The notes beneath the pieces are model-generated. The model was not told the DNA's origin. It saw nothing but the letters and a program-made list of their open reading frames with translations, and made no database searches. The translations under genes were made by a program, and so were the position numbers. This document shows positions 34,528-43,650 of a stretch of DNA of 64,000 nucleotides, piece after piece. The stretch's first letter is position 1; every line of letters begins with the position of its first letter. The DNA is from SZUA-442 sp963792405 (GTDB taxonomy: Bacteria; Actinomycetota; Acidimicrobiia; Spongiisociales; UBA5794), in contig CAWBVU010000006.1 in NCBI GenBank assembly GCA_963792405.1, forward strand, positions 1 to 64,000. The letters run 5' to 3'.

Positions 34528-35421
34528 ATGGACGCCGTGAGCAGTGTCGTCTCCACCAGTCGCCTGTCCAAGGTCTATGGCGCGACCGTCGCCCTCGATG
34601 ACGTGAACCTCGAGGTGTCGAAGGGAACCGTCTACGGCCTCGTGGGACCCAATGGCGCAGGGAAGACCACACTCCTCGGGATCCTCTCGGGGCTCAGGCG
34701 CCCCACCTCGGGCACGGCCACCGTCGCCGCGACCAACCACATCGGCGTGTTGCCGGACACCCCGAAGTTCGATCCATGGTTGACGGCCAGGGAGGTCGTC
34801 GACCTGTCACGGACGCTCGTGGCGCCCCACGTCCCCGTGGCGGAGGTCGATGCGGTCCTCGCGACGGCAGGACTCACCGACGCGGCGGGGCGCAGGGTCA
34901 AGGGCTTCTCACGAGGCATGCTCCAGCGCCTCGGGATCGCCGCTGCCGTGATCGGTGACCCCGACGTGCTCCTCCTCGACGAGCCCGCGGCCGCGCTCGA
35001 CCCCGCAGGCCGGCGGGAGGTGCTCGATCTCGTGGGCAGGCTCCGCGGGAGGGCCACCGTGGTGTTCTCGAGTCACATCCTCGACGACGTGCAGCAGGTC
35101 AGCGACGAGATCGGCATCCTGCGCCAAGGTTCCCTCGTCTACCAGGGCCCCCTCGCGGGCCTCCTCCAAGGTCGGACGGGGACCACCTACTCGGTGCGGA
35201 TGCGTGGTGGGGAGGCGGAGACGGCGGATCGTCTCTCACGGGAACCGTGGGTCACCAGCACCGAGGTCGCCGACGACGGAACCCTCCTCGTCGGCGTCTC
35301 GGACCTCCGCGATGCGGAGCGCCACCTCGTGCCGATCCTCGCCTCGCTCGGCCATCCGGTCGCCTCGGTCCAGCCGAGGGCGGAATCCCTCGAGGACGTC
35401 TTCCTGGAGGTGACGAAGTGA
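34528..35421 (+). CDS. ABC exporter ATP-binding protein
   Basis: 297 residues of the CcmA/DrrA-like export ATPase class. Walker A GPNGAGKTTLL, Q-loop region GVLPDTPKF (the Gln is not obvious, D is present), signature KGFSRGMLQRLG in place of LSGGQ, Walker B VLLLDEPAAALD and switch His in VVFSSHILDD. A ~85-residue tail ends AESLEDVFLEVTK, typical of two-component exporters. The last bases overlap the permease start by GTGA. Substrate unknown. Confidence 0.9.
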   Translation: MDAVSSVVSTSRLSKVYGATVALDDVNLEVSKGTVYGLVGPNGAGKTTLLGILSGLRRPTSGTATVAATNHIGVLPDTPKFDPWLTAREVVDLSRTLVAPHVPVAEVDAVLATAGLTDAAGRRVKGFSRGMLQRLGIAAAVIGDPDVLLLDEPAAALDPAGRREVLDLVGRLRGRATVVFSSHILDDVQQVSDEIGILRQGSLVYQGPLAGLLQGRTGTTYSVRMRGGEAETADRLSREPWVTSTEVADDGTLLVGVSDLRDAERHLVPILASLGHPVASVQPRAESLEDVFLEVTK

Positions 35422-36155
35422 CCCTCTGGCGGCTGGAGTGGCTCCGAATGGTGAGGACCGGACGATGGGCGATCATCGCTGCGGTCTACGCCGCCTTCGG
35501 CGCCATCGGCCCACTGACGGTGCGCTACCTGCCCGACATCCTGGAGCGATTCGGCGAGTCGACCATCGGCCTCCCCGAGTTCACACCTGCCGACGGCATC
35601 ACCCAGTACGTCGCGAATGCGCAACAGCTCGGCTTGTTGGCCGTCGCCTTCGTGGCCGCTGCGGCACTCGCGATCGACACGAACACGGAGCTGTCCGTCT
35701 TCTTCAGGACTCGCGCGTCCCTCCGCAAGATCATCACGCCGCGCCTCGCCGTCAGCGCGGCGGTGGCGGCTGCCGGCTTCGGCCTCGGCGCGGCCATCGC
35801 CTACGTGGGCACGGGCATCATGCTCGAGTGGCTCGACATCGGGCCCTTCCTCTTGGGTGTCGCGCTGCAGTGCTGGTACCTGGTGTTCGCCGTCACGGTG
35901 GTGGCGGTGATGGCGTCGCTCGTGCGCAAGACCGTCGTCATCGCGTTCCTCTCCGTCGGCGTCCTCGTCGTCCTCGGCGTGCTCGCCCTGATCCCACAGC
36001 TCGCCCCATGGCTCCCGAGTGACCTCCTCGGCGCCCTGGACCAGCTCATCAGGGGAGGCGGCTTCGAGTACGGGAGGTCGATGATCGTCACGTCCGTGCT
36101 CGTCGTCTCGCTGCCCGTCGTCGCGATCAGCCGCTTCGAACGACGCGAGGTGTGA
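35418..36155 (+). CDS. ABC exporter permease (ABC-2 type)
   Basis: 245 residues from GTG 35418, which overlaps the ATPase stop by four bases and follows GGAGGTGA. Six hydrophobic helices fit an ABC-2 permease: MVRTGRWAIIAAVYAAFGA, LLAVAFVAAAALAI, LAVSAAVAAAGFGLGAAIAY, LLGVALQCWYLVFAVTVVA, VVIAFLSVGVLVVLGVLAL and MIVTSVLVVSLPVVAI. It forms the membrane part of the exporter with the preceding ATPase. It is convergent with the cyclase-like gene (62 bp). Confidence 0.88.
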   Translation: MTLWRLEWLRMVRTGRWAIIAAVYAAFGAIGPLTVRYLPDILERFGESTIGLPEFTPADGITQYVANAQQLGLLAVAFVAAAALAIDTNTELSVFFRTRASLRKIITPRLAVSAAVAAAGFGLGAAIAYVGTGIMLEWLDIGPFLLGVALQCWYLVFAVTVVAVMASLVRKTVVIAFLSVGVLVVLGVLALIPQLAPWLPSDLLGALDQLIRGGGFEYGRSMIVTSVLVVSLPVVAISRFERREV

Positions 36156-36217
36156 TCCCGGCCCAAGGGGCTTGGCGAAGGTCGTCCCACGCTGCCCTTG
36201 CAGCCCGCTCCACCGGC

Positions 36218-38350
36218 TCAGGTACTCGGCGCGCCGGAAGGGCTGTCGATTCGCCACGCGTCGAAGGGTGTCCCATCGACATCGACGAGTCCCCGCTCGC
36301 GGACCGCTTCCCAGGCGGGGTCGACACGGGCGGCGACCGCGGAGTCGACGAGGACCTGACCGGCCGACGCCATGGTCGCCAGCGCAGCAGCGGCCCTGCG
36401 AGGGCCACCGAGCACCTCGAACGTCAGTCGGTCGGTTCCGATGACCCCTGCGACGATGTCGCCCGCGGCGACGCCGATCGCACACTCCAGCGCCGTACCC
36501 GTCTCGTCGGCGATGTGGGCCAACCAGTCTCGAACGGCGAGTGCGAACTCGACGGCATGGTCGATCTCGGGTTCGTCGGAGTCGATGCCCGTTGCGAACA
36601 CGAAATCCGACGAGGCCTGCGAGAGCGGCTCTGCCCCGAATCGGGCGGCGAGCTCGTTGATGCCGGCCACGACCTCGGCATGATGGCCTGCGAGGCTCTC
36701 CTGCCCGACCTGCGCGTCCTCGCGGGTGCGCAGGGTGATGGCCACGAGTGTGGCGTTCCTCACCGACATCGTGATGTCGCGGTCCCCTGCGACGATCTGA
36801 TCGATGAGGCGACGAGGCACCACGGAGGCGAGGAGTTCGGTCATCTCCGCCTCGGTGTCCGCGACGGACGCCCGTTGCCGACGAAGTTCTGCGACGAACG
36901 CGTTCATCTGCATGGAGAGGTCGGCGAACTCGTCGCTGCCCTTCACCGGGAGCTCACCGTCGAGATCCCCACCCTCGATCCGGCGGGCCGCTGCCATGAT
37001 CGGGTCGATGGGGCGTAGCAGGCGACGGGCGAGGACGAAGGCGATCCCGACGACGGCGGGGATGAGGATGACCGCGAGGATCCCCAGGGTGAGGACGTAC
37101 CGGCGAAGCGGAGCCCGGATCTCGGACGTCTCCACCTCCGTGACGGCGACCCAGCCGAGGGAACCAGAGCTGACGGGCTGTGCATGGGCACGAGTGCGCC
37201 GATCGAGATAGTTGCGCGTTGATCCATCGAAGACCTCACCGTTGAGGGCTGCGTCGACGGCTTCGGTCTCCACCGGCTGGATCAGTACGGTCGTGCCCAG
37301 TGCTGCGATGGCATCGCTGACCTCTGACGGGTACCCGGCGTCTGCGACGGCGGTGAGGTACTCATCGGGGTCCTCGAGCCACAGTCGGGACTCGGAGCGC
37401 ATCAGCCCGTCGGGGCCCACGATGTAGACCTCACCGGTCGTGCCGAGGCCCGCGTCCTCCCAGTTCCCCCCCGACGTCGTGATGTCGACGAGCGCCTGGT
37501 TGGGTATCGGCGTGGCCATGGCTCCGATGAATTCCCCGCCGTCCCGCACGAGTGACGTCACCCACAGCTTCGGAGCACCGCCCGCAGGGGCGTAGGCCTC
37601 GAAGTCGACGATCACGGCGTCGCCCGTGGCAGCCAGCTCGAGGCCGCGCACGGCACGGGCCATGCCGCTGTCGCGGAAGGGGCCGTCCACGATGCTGGTC
37701 GCGAAGTCGATGTTCTTGTCCACCGAGTACACGACGGCTCCCGTGCGGTCGATCAGCAGCATCTCGTCGAGGCCCGCGGCCCGTGCGAGATCCTCGAGGA
37801 TCTCGTGGTGGCGGGCGTGCGCTTCGCTGTAGGAGGAGCCGTCGCCAGGGTCGACGATGTCCCGTCGGGCCTCGGGGTCGACGCCGAGGAGGTACCAGTA
37901 CTGGAGGTACTGGGCCCTTTCCGCACGTGGGAAGAGCTCGTCGATCGTGGGTGGCTCGACCCCGGGCGGCGTGGTGACCTCGATGCCTTCCTGGTACGCC
38001 GCCCTGAGGTCGGCGAGTTGCTCGGCGGTCAGGGTGTCCGTGGTGAGTGCATAGGAGCCCGACAGATCCGTGAGTGCGGCGGCAATGGTCGGATCGAGGG
38101 CAAGTGACGCCGCGATCCCCTCCAGCGTGTCGAGGCCGCGTTCGATCCGGTCCGTGCGTGAGGCCGCGATGTCGCTGAGCTGCGTCTCGACGGCGTTGGT
38201 GAGGAAGGAGCGACTCGCGAAGTAGTTGAAGGCACCGACGAGCAGTGCAGACACGATCGCGGCGAGGATCATCGCGATGGCGACGTCCGTGCGCGCACGA
38301 CGTCCCTTGGTCTCGACAGCGGACCCGGGTGCACGTGGCCGGGAACTCAT
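36218..38350 (-). CDS. Cache-HAMP protein with degenerate class III cyclase domain (second of pair)
   Basis: 710 residues. TM1 (~24-45), a large extracellular double-Cache-like sensor (~46-415), TM2 (~417-441), HAMP (~441-495), helical linker and a C-terminal domain (~535-690) that follows the class III cyclase pattern. Metal Asp 1 is missing (ATLVAITLRTR in place of the FxDIxGFT motif), the second is in SQASSDFVFATG without the usual Lys-Gly context, the base-binding motif reads FEVLGG, and the Asn/Arg pair is replaced (PRRAAAALA). It is probably a pseudo-cyclase with regulatory or binding function. ATG 38350 overlaps the MscS-CNBD stop (ATGA). It is the third gene of a coupled operon. Confidence 0.87.
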   Translation of the reverse strand: MSSRPRAPGSAVETKGRRARTDVAIAMILAAIVSALLVGAFNYFASRSFLTNAVETQLSDIAASRTDRIERGLDTLEGIAASLALDPTIAAALTDLSGSYALTTDTLTAEQLADLRAAYQEGIEVTTPPGVEPPTIDELFPRAERAQYLQYWYLLGVDPEARRDIVDPGDGSSYSEAHARHHEILEDLARAAGLDEMLLIDRTGAVVYSVDKNIDFATSIVDGPFRDSGMARAVRGLELAATGDAVIVDFEAYAPAGGAPKLWVTSLVRDGGEFIGAMATPIPNQALVDITTSGGNWEDAGLGTTGEVYIVGPDGLMRSESRLWLEDPDEYLTAVADAGYPSEVSDAIAALGTTVLIQPVETEAVDAALNGEVFDGSTRNYLDRRTRAHAQPVSSGSLGWVAVTEVETSEIRAPLRRYVLTLGILAVILIPAVVGIAFVLARRLLRPIDPIMAAARRIEGGDLDGELPVKGSDEFADLSMQMNAFVAELRRQRASVADTEAEMTELLASVVPRRLIDQIVAGDRDITMSVRNATLVAITLRTREDAQVGQESLAGHHAEVVAGINELAARFGAEPLSQASSDFVFATGIDSDEPEIDHAVEFALAVRDWLAHIADETGTALECAIGVAAGDIVAGVIGTDRLTFEVLGGPRRAAAALATMASAGQVLVDSAVAARVDPAWEAVRERGLVDVDGTPFDAWRIDSPSGAPST

Positions 38351-39873
38351 GTCGCAGGCTCCTCGTCGTCCACGCCGTTGCCCGCCTCACGGCGGGAAAT
38401 GAAGGCTTCGATGGCGGTGCGGGGCGTCTCCTCGTCCTCCGGTGCGGTCAGTCTCCTCAGCCTGGATGCCGCAAGGCGGTTGATCGCCTGGACCAGGCTC
38501 GGATGGCGGCTTGCGATCACCGACGACACGTACGCGTCGACGATGAGGACGTCGCAGTCGGTCAGCGCGACGACCGAGAACGGCTCGTGGTCCTCGCCCT
38601 CGCGGCTCAGGAAGCCGAAGAGGTCACCCGGCGCCAGCTCGACGACGCGGTCAGGGTTCCTCGGATCGACGATGGCAGCCCGCCCCTCCCACATCACGTA
38701 GGTGTCGGAGGTCGCGTCCCGCCCATCGATGATCCGCTCACCCCTCGCGAAGCGCACGGCGACGGTGCCGTCGACGAGCTGATCCATGTCCTCCTCCGAC
38801 AGATCGATCAGCAAGGGGGACCGCTGGAGTCGGCGGGCGATCTCGTCCGGGCCGACTTCGGCGTCCCTGGCCTCCTGGATCGGGTCGTGGTGGTACAGGT
38901 CGAAGGCCGGGCTCGGCAACGGAACACCCATGCGGTGGGACTGGTACCACACGAGTGACCCGAAGTCCGAGAACACCTTCGGGGCGATGGCGAAGTCGTC
39001 GATCCAGAGGTCCGCCTCGTAGCCCATCAGCGGGTCGTCGATCTGCACGACGCGGATCGTCGGTGGCGGGTCCTCCAGCACACCTTCGGTCGCCCGTGCG
39101 GCGGCGAGCAGCATCTCCTTCGCCGACGTGGGGGCGTTGGCGAAGGCCACCTGGACGGGCACGACCACGCGGTGGAGATGGGAGGGCTCGGCAAAGTTCA
39201 CGAGTGTCGAGTTCGACAGGGTGCTGTTGGGGATGACCACGATGTCCCCGTTGCGGTTGCGGATCTTCGACGTCCGCCAGCTGAGGTCGACGACCTGACC
39301 CTCGAGGTCGTCCGTCTTGATCCAGTCCCCGGGCTTGAAGGGCCGATCGCCGAGGAGGAGCAGTCCGCTGGCGAGGCTGCTCAACGTGGGCTGGAGTGCG
39401 AGTGAGATCACGAGCGAGGTGACGCCGAGGGCAGCGAAGAGCCCGGTGAGGTCGACGTTCCACACCGATGACACGATGATCCAGCCGGCGACGAGGAAGA
39501 CCACCAGTCTCGGGAGCAGCAGCAGCAGCTGCGGGACACCCCTTTGGCCGGGAAGGCTCGCCCGTCGCTCGGCCGCGCTCGTGACGAGGGCGAGCACCTG
39601 CAATGCGGCACCGACGCCGGCGAGCAGGATGGCCGTCGCCAGCACACGCACCAGCAGGTTGGTCGTGGGGGCCTGGAACACGAGCACGACGAGGACCCAG
39701 GCCGTACCGAGGGGGAGCACCCAGTTCCGCAGCGTGTGGACAGGCTCCTCGAGCGGCGACCCACGCTGGCGGAGGCGCTCCTGGATCTCACCCGCCGCGA
39801 TGATCAGGACGGGAAGGGCGACGATGAGCACGACCGCCCAGATGGAAATGGGGTCGCTCAGGAACGCACTCAT
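38347..39873 (-). CDS. MscS-family mechanosensitive channel with C-terminal cyclic-nucleotide-binding-like domain
   Basis: 508 residues from ATG 39873. About five helices, then the MscS pore and beta domain: LGVTSLVISLALQPTLSSLA is the TM3 pore helix and RPFKPGDWIKTDDLEGQVVDL the family signature after it, with GDIVVIPNSTLSNSTLVNF. Residues ~385-485 are a CNBD-like beta roll (GERIIDGRDATSDTYVMWEG, APGDLFGFLSR). The phosphate-binding cassette lacks the usual FGE...RxA signature (FGFLSREGEDHEPFSVVAL), so the ligand may not be cAMP. It should be a ligand-modulated osmotic channel. Both ends overlap the flanking cyclase-like genes by ATGA. Confidence 0.9.
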   Translation of the reverse strand: MSAFLSDPISIWAVVLIVALPVLIIAAGEIQERLRQRGSPLEEPVHTLRNWVLPLGTAWVLVVLVFQAPTTNLLVRVLATAILLAGVGAALQVLALVTSAAERRASLPGQRGVPQLLLLLPRLVVFLVAGWIIVSSVWNVDLTGLFAALGVTSLVISLALQPTLSSLASGLLLLGDRPFKPGDWIKTDDLEGQVVDLSWRTSKIRNRNGDIVVIPNSTLSNSTLVNFAEPSHLHRVVVPVQVAFANAPTSAKEMLLAAARATEGVLEDPPPTIRVVQIDDPLMGYEADLWIDDFAIAPKVFSDFGSLVWYQSHRMGVPLPSPAFDLYHHDPIQEARDAEVGPDEIARRLQRSPLLIDLSEEDMDQLVDGTVAVRFARGERIIDGRDATSDTYVMWEGRAAIVDPRNPDRVVELAPGDLFGFLSREGEDHEPFSVVALTDCDVLIVDAYVSSVIASRHPSLVQAINRLAASRLRRLTAPEDEETPRTAIEAFISRREAGNGVDDEEPAT

Positions 39874-42044
39874 CGCGCCGCCTCCGCGGTTGGCGAGGAC
39901 GGATCGATCTCCCACGCGACGCTCGAGCCCACGCGGACCTCGGAGAGTTCGCCACCTGACGGGAGCCGCTCCCTCGTCGACTGGGTGACCACCACCGTGC
40001 CGCGGCGGGCGGCGTGGCCGAGTTCGTATGCATCGTCCACGGCAGCGCCCCAGACGTCATAGACGAGCTTCGAGCTCCCGACGAGGCCAGCCGTGATCGG
40101 CCCCGTGGCGACTCCGGCCGCGGGAGCGATGTCGATACCCGCATCTCCTGCCGAGCGATCGATCTCGGTGAGGGCAGCCTCCGCCATCACGACGGCTCGT
40201 GGGGCGTGATCGAGCGTGGACATGCGCGATTCCGTCACGGCGAAGAACGAGTCGCCGATCACCTTGACGCGCTCGAGGCCATGTGCCCGTGCGAGGGAAT
40301 CGAGTCGGTCGACGAGCCCGTGGAGGAAGGCACGATTTGCGTCGAGGTCACCGGTCGTGAAGAGCTCATCCAGTCGGCCCATGACCACCACGACGACGCT
40401 CGCGTCGGGAAGCGACTCCGCGAGGCGTCGATCTCCCCTGGCGACCTGCCGGGCGGCCGAGCTCGGCAGCAGGGTGCGCAGCAATGCGCTCTTGGTGCGG
40501 AGTGCTCGCAGAACCGCCTCACGTCGCTCTCCCAGCCGATCCCCCATGTGGTCGAGCTGGGACGCAAGTGCACGGAACTCCCGCGTGCCGGTGACCGGGA
40601 TCTCCTCGATGTCGCCCGTGGTCCGGATGCGGGCGAGCGCGGCGCTCATCGTGCGAAGCGGCGCCGTGAAGCTACTCGCCCACGCAACGGCGGCGAAGGT
40701 CAGGGCCACCACGAACACGACGGTGATGACCAGGATCGTCCGGATGTAGTCGCTGAAGCCCTCTTCGAGCTCCGACAGTCCCTGATCGACCATCAGTACC
40801 CAATCGAACGACCCTGCGGCGACAGGCGCATATGAGGACAGCACCTCGTCGCCGAGGTAGTTCGTCACGGTCGCGGTTCCTCGTTCTCCACTCAGGCCCT
40901 GCCGTACGGCGTCGTTGTCGACCGGCTGGAACACGACCGTCGTGTCGAGGGCGCGCATGCGCTCCAGGTCCTCGTCGGGGACCGTGCCGAGCTCGGCGAG
41001 CCTCTGGAGGTATGAGGCCTGGTCCTCGACGAAGAATCGGGAATCCGAACGCATCGTCTTGTCCGCGCCGACGAGGTAGGTCTCCCCGGTCTCGCCGAGC
41101 CGGTCGTCACGCCAGTCCCTCGTCAGGATCCCCGCCAGATCGTCGTCGTCGATGCTCAACGCCACCACACCGCTGACGCCGCCCTCGTCGAAGATCGGGG
41201 CCGCGAAGAACGCCGTGGGACGATCCAGAGCAGGTGGATACACGGCGAAGTCCGCATGGGCAACGACACCCGGCTGCGGGTCACCGAGCACGCTGCGGAC
41301 CAGACCCGCGAGCGTCGAGTCACTGTGGGGGCCGCTCGACAGGTCGGTGGCGAACTCGACGCCCTTGTTGGTCGAGTACACGACAGCCCTCGACGCTGCG
41401 TCGATGAGGTACAGGTCGTCGAAGCCGAGCAGGTCGATCTGGGTCCTCAGGGCGGGGTGGGCGCGGGCGTGCACCGTCGAGTACGTCGATCCATCGCCAG
41501 GATCGCTCAGCAGTGCACGCTCGTCGGCGGCAAATGGGTTCTCTGCGATGTAGACGGATTGGAGGTAGAAGAACGCGCTGCTGTTCCCCTGTGCGAAGTC
41601 GAGCGGATCCACCTTCTGGCCGCGAACCTCCGCAAGCTGGGGGAGGAAGTCATCGAGGTAGAACGATGCGACGGCCTCTCGCTGTGGCACCAGGGAGTCG
41701 AAGTCGGCGGCATCGAGTTCACCGAACGCATCTGCGAATGCCTCCAGCGCGGCGGCCATCGCCGGGCTCGACGCGAGCCGCCGTGCGCCTCCGTCCTTGT
41801 TTCGCACATAGGCCTCGAGGTCGTCCGACATGGCGGTCGAGCGCCCGAGGACCTGACTCTCACGCAGGCTGTCGGCACTCCCCGACACGTTCTCCGTCGA
41901 GGCCAGGACGGAGAGGACGATCGCGGTGATGGCCACGACGAGGACCGCGACCGACAGACGCGTCGCCACTGACGTGCGATGGCTGCGCACGCGGGGGCCA
42001 TCCCTCCCTGCCCTTGCGGCTCCTGCGCCTACCGAGTCCTCCAC
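39870..42044 (-). CDS. Cache-HAMP protein with partly degenerate class III cyclase domain (first of pair)
   Basis: 724 residues. TM1 (~30-49), extracellular Cache-type sensor (~50-430), TM2 (~433-456), HAMP (~457-510), linker, cyclase-like domain (~545-705). Lys and second metal Asp are kept in VKVIGDSFFAV and the base-binding Asp in VYDVWGAAV, but metal Asp 1 is absent (VVVVVMGRLDEL) and the Asn/Arg pair reads VDDAYEL. Catalysis alone is unlikely. A homologous protein with different losses lies two genes downstream, so a heterodimer is possible but would still lack metal Asp 1. ATG 42044 begins a three-gene operon coupled by ATGA overlaps. Confidence 0.87.
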   Translation of the reverse strand: MEDSVGAGAARAGRDGPRVRSHRTSVATRLSVAVLVVAITAIVLSVLASTENVSGSADSLRESQVLGRSTAMSDDLEAYVRNKDGGARRLASSPAMAAALEAFADAFGELDAADFDSLVPQREAVASFYLDDFLPQLAEVRGQKVDPLDFAQGNSSAFFYLQSVYIAENPFAADERALLSDPGDGSTYSTVHARAHPALRTQIDLLGFDDLYLIDAASRAVVYSTNKGVEFATDLSSGPHSDSTLAGLVRSVLGDPQPGVVAHADFAVYPPALDRPTAFFAAPIFDEGGVSGVVALSIDDDDLAGILTRDWRDDRLGETGETYLVGADKTMRSDSRFFVEDQASYLQRLAELGTVPDEDLERMRALDTTVVFQPVDNDAVRQGLSGERGTATVTNYLGDEVLSSYAPVAAGSFDWVLMVDQGLSELEEGFSDYIRTILVITVVFVVALTFAAVAWASSFTAPLRTMSAALARIRTTGDIEEIPVTGTREFRALASQLDHMGDRLGERREAVLRALRTKSALLRTLLPSSAARQVARGDRRLAESLPDASVVVVVMGRLDELFTTGDLDANRAFLHGLVDRLDSLARAHGLERVKVIGDSFFAVTESRMSTLDHAPRAVVMAEAALTEIDRSAGDAGIDIAPAAGVATGPITAGLVGSSKLVYDVWGAAVDDAYELGHAARRGTVVVTQSTRERLPSGGELSEVRVGSSVAWEIDPSSPTAEAAR

Positions 42045-42098
42045 GGGCGCGAGGCTAGCCGCATGTGCACACGAGGCACGGGACAGCCCAATGGGGAC

Positions 42099-43454
42099 TC
42101 AGGACGATGGCGCCCCGCACGGCAGGACACGGGGTGGATCCGATACGCCGGGGAGGTCGCCGAAGAACCCGGCAACGGGGAGGTCGCCGGGGCGACCGTA
42201 CGAGATGACGTGATCCGCGCCCCCGATGGAGTTGGTCGATCTGAGATGGAATACCGACGTCGAAGGACGGAAGACGCCGATCGTCTCGACGCCGTCGCCC
42301 TCCCACGACGCGACCACGGGGACGTCGCCGGGGCCGCCGTACGGGAAGCTCTTCGTGGGGAGGGTCGCGTAGGCCACCAGACCATCGCGGAAGATGCCGA
42401 TCGTGTCGCGCCCTGCACCCGTCGTGTCGGCGACGATGGGGACGTCACCGACGTCACCGAAGGGAACCACCACGTCCGCTGCGCCGAGGCCGGCATCGCC
42501 CGATCCGAGGTCGTCGATCAGGTAGAACGTCGCGTTCGAGGGTCGGTAGATCGACACCGTGTCGTCCCCATCGCCGTCGAAGTCCCCGGGGACGGGAACA
42601 TCCCCGGGATTGCCGAAGAAGAACGAGATGTCGGCGATGCCCTGGGTGTTGGAGTTGCGCAGGTACACGTAGCCGTCAGATTGGCGGTACAGGCCGGGCG
42701 TGTCGACGCCGTCCCCGTCCCAGTCGCCCATGAACGGTACGTCGCCGGGATTGCCGTAGTAGAACGCCGTGGTGTCGCCGGTCAGGGGGTCGCGCAGGTA
42801 CCAGATGCCCTGCCGGGGATCGACGACGCCGATACCCGCGGATCCGGGAGCCGACTGGGTCGGATCTGCGCAGCCCCCTGCTGCGGCGTACGCCCCAGCC
42901 GCGACGAAGTTCGCGAACTCGGGCTTTCCGGCATCCGAGAGGTGGTAGCCACTGTCGTTGAACACCCAGGGCCTCGCGTTCGAGTACGAGTTCCAGTCGA
43001 GGACCGACACGTTGTCGTAGCGCGCAGGGAGGCTCGCGAGGAGTTCGTTCGTCGGAGCCTCCCAGTCCGCAGGAATGCGGATATTGACGAAGAGGACCTT
43101 CTCGACCCCTGCCGCGATCTGCATGAACTCGTCGATCCTGGCGAGGGTCAGGGGCGGATTCGTGCCGAGGGCGACCGTGAGGATGCTCGGCGTGCCTCCT
43201 GCGAGGAGCGCTCGGAGCTCCTCGATGCCGCGGTTGAAGTTCCATCCGATCTCCGCTCGCACCCTGATGCCCGGGATCGCCGCCTCGAGGTCAGCGGTGG
43301 CCTGCCACGAGATGGAGTCACCGATGTGCGCGAAGCCCGAAGCTGCCCCCGGTGCCGCGTCCACGGGACGAGCGGTCAGTGCAGGCGCGACCGCCAGCAC
43401 CAGTGCGGTCAACCCGAACACCACGCGATGTGCCAGTGTGCGATCACCTACCAC
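42099..43454 (-). CDS. Secreted SGNH hydrolase with C-terminal surface repeats
   Basis: 451 residues. Signal peptide (~1-34) followed by an SGNH/GDSL-like domain (~38-190): FAHIGDSISW (nucleophile S47), ILTVALGTNPPL (block III) and DSGYHLSDAGKPEF (Asp and His at the end). From ~200 it carries six ~47-residue repeats, with YYGNPGDVPFMGDWDGDGVD and GLYRQSDGYVYLRNSN, nearly the same as those of the PQQ protein at 25062-26933. The repeats sit after the enzyme here and before it there. It likely deacylates or acylates a cell-surface carbohydrate. GTG start. Confidence 0.88.
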   Translation of the reverse strand: MVGDRTLAHRVVFGLTALVLAVAPALTARPVDAAPGAASGFAHIGDSISWQATADLEAAIPGIRVRAEIGWNFNRGIEELRALLAGGTPSILTVALGTNPPLTLARIDEFMQIAAGVEKVLFVNIRIPADWEAPTNELLASLPARYDNVSVLDWNSYSNARPWVFNDSGYHLSDAGKPEFANFVAAGAYAAAGGCADPTQSAPGSAGIGVVDPRQGIWYLRDPLTGDTTAFYYGNPGDVPFMGDWDGDGVDTPGLYRQSDGYVYLRNSNTQGIADISFFFGNPGDVPVPGDFDGDGDDTVSIYRPSNATFYLIDDLGSGDAGLGAADVVVPFGDVGDVPIVADTTGAGRDTIGIFRDGLVAYATLPTKSFPYGGPGDVPVVASWEGDGVETIGVFRPSTSVFHLRSTNSIGGADHVISYGRPGDLPVAGFFGDLPGVSDPPRVLPCGAPSS

Positions 43455-43568
43455 GGCGCCATCCTACGCGGCGATCCGGCGGCAATGCGCCCGGGGCCCG
43501 ACGTCGTGCGACCGCCCACGATCGGTTCGCCCGTGACGATCGATCTGCGCACATCGCGGCGATCGGGC

Positions 43569-43590
43569 GAAGGCCGTGCGGAGGGCCTTC
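43569..43590. repeat. Short perfect hairpin upstream of CoA-binding gene
   Basis: GAAGGCC (43569-43575) and GGCCTTC (43584-43590) form a 7-bp stem with an 8-nt loop, 60 bp before ATG 43651 in a 196-bp divergent region. No T-run follows. It could affect the leader of the CoA-binding gene; nothing else was found in this gap. Confidence 0.35.
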
Positions 43591-43650
43591 CCGTCGACGT
43601 GTGCGCCGCGGATACTGGCGGGGTACGCCGTACATCGAGGAGGGTGTGTC

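Noticed and set aside
38347..39873. Ordinary cAMP-gated channel
   Set aside because: The CNBD-like domain lacks the usual Glu and Arg of the phosphate-binding cassette, so cAMP gating was not assigned.
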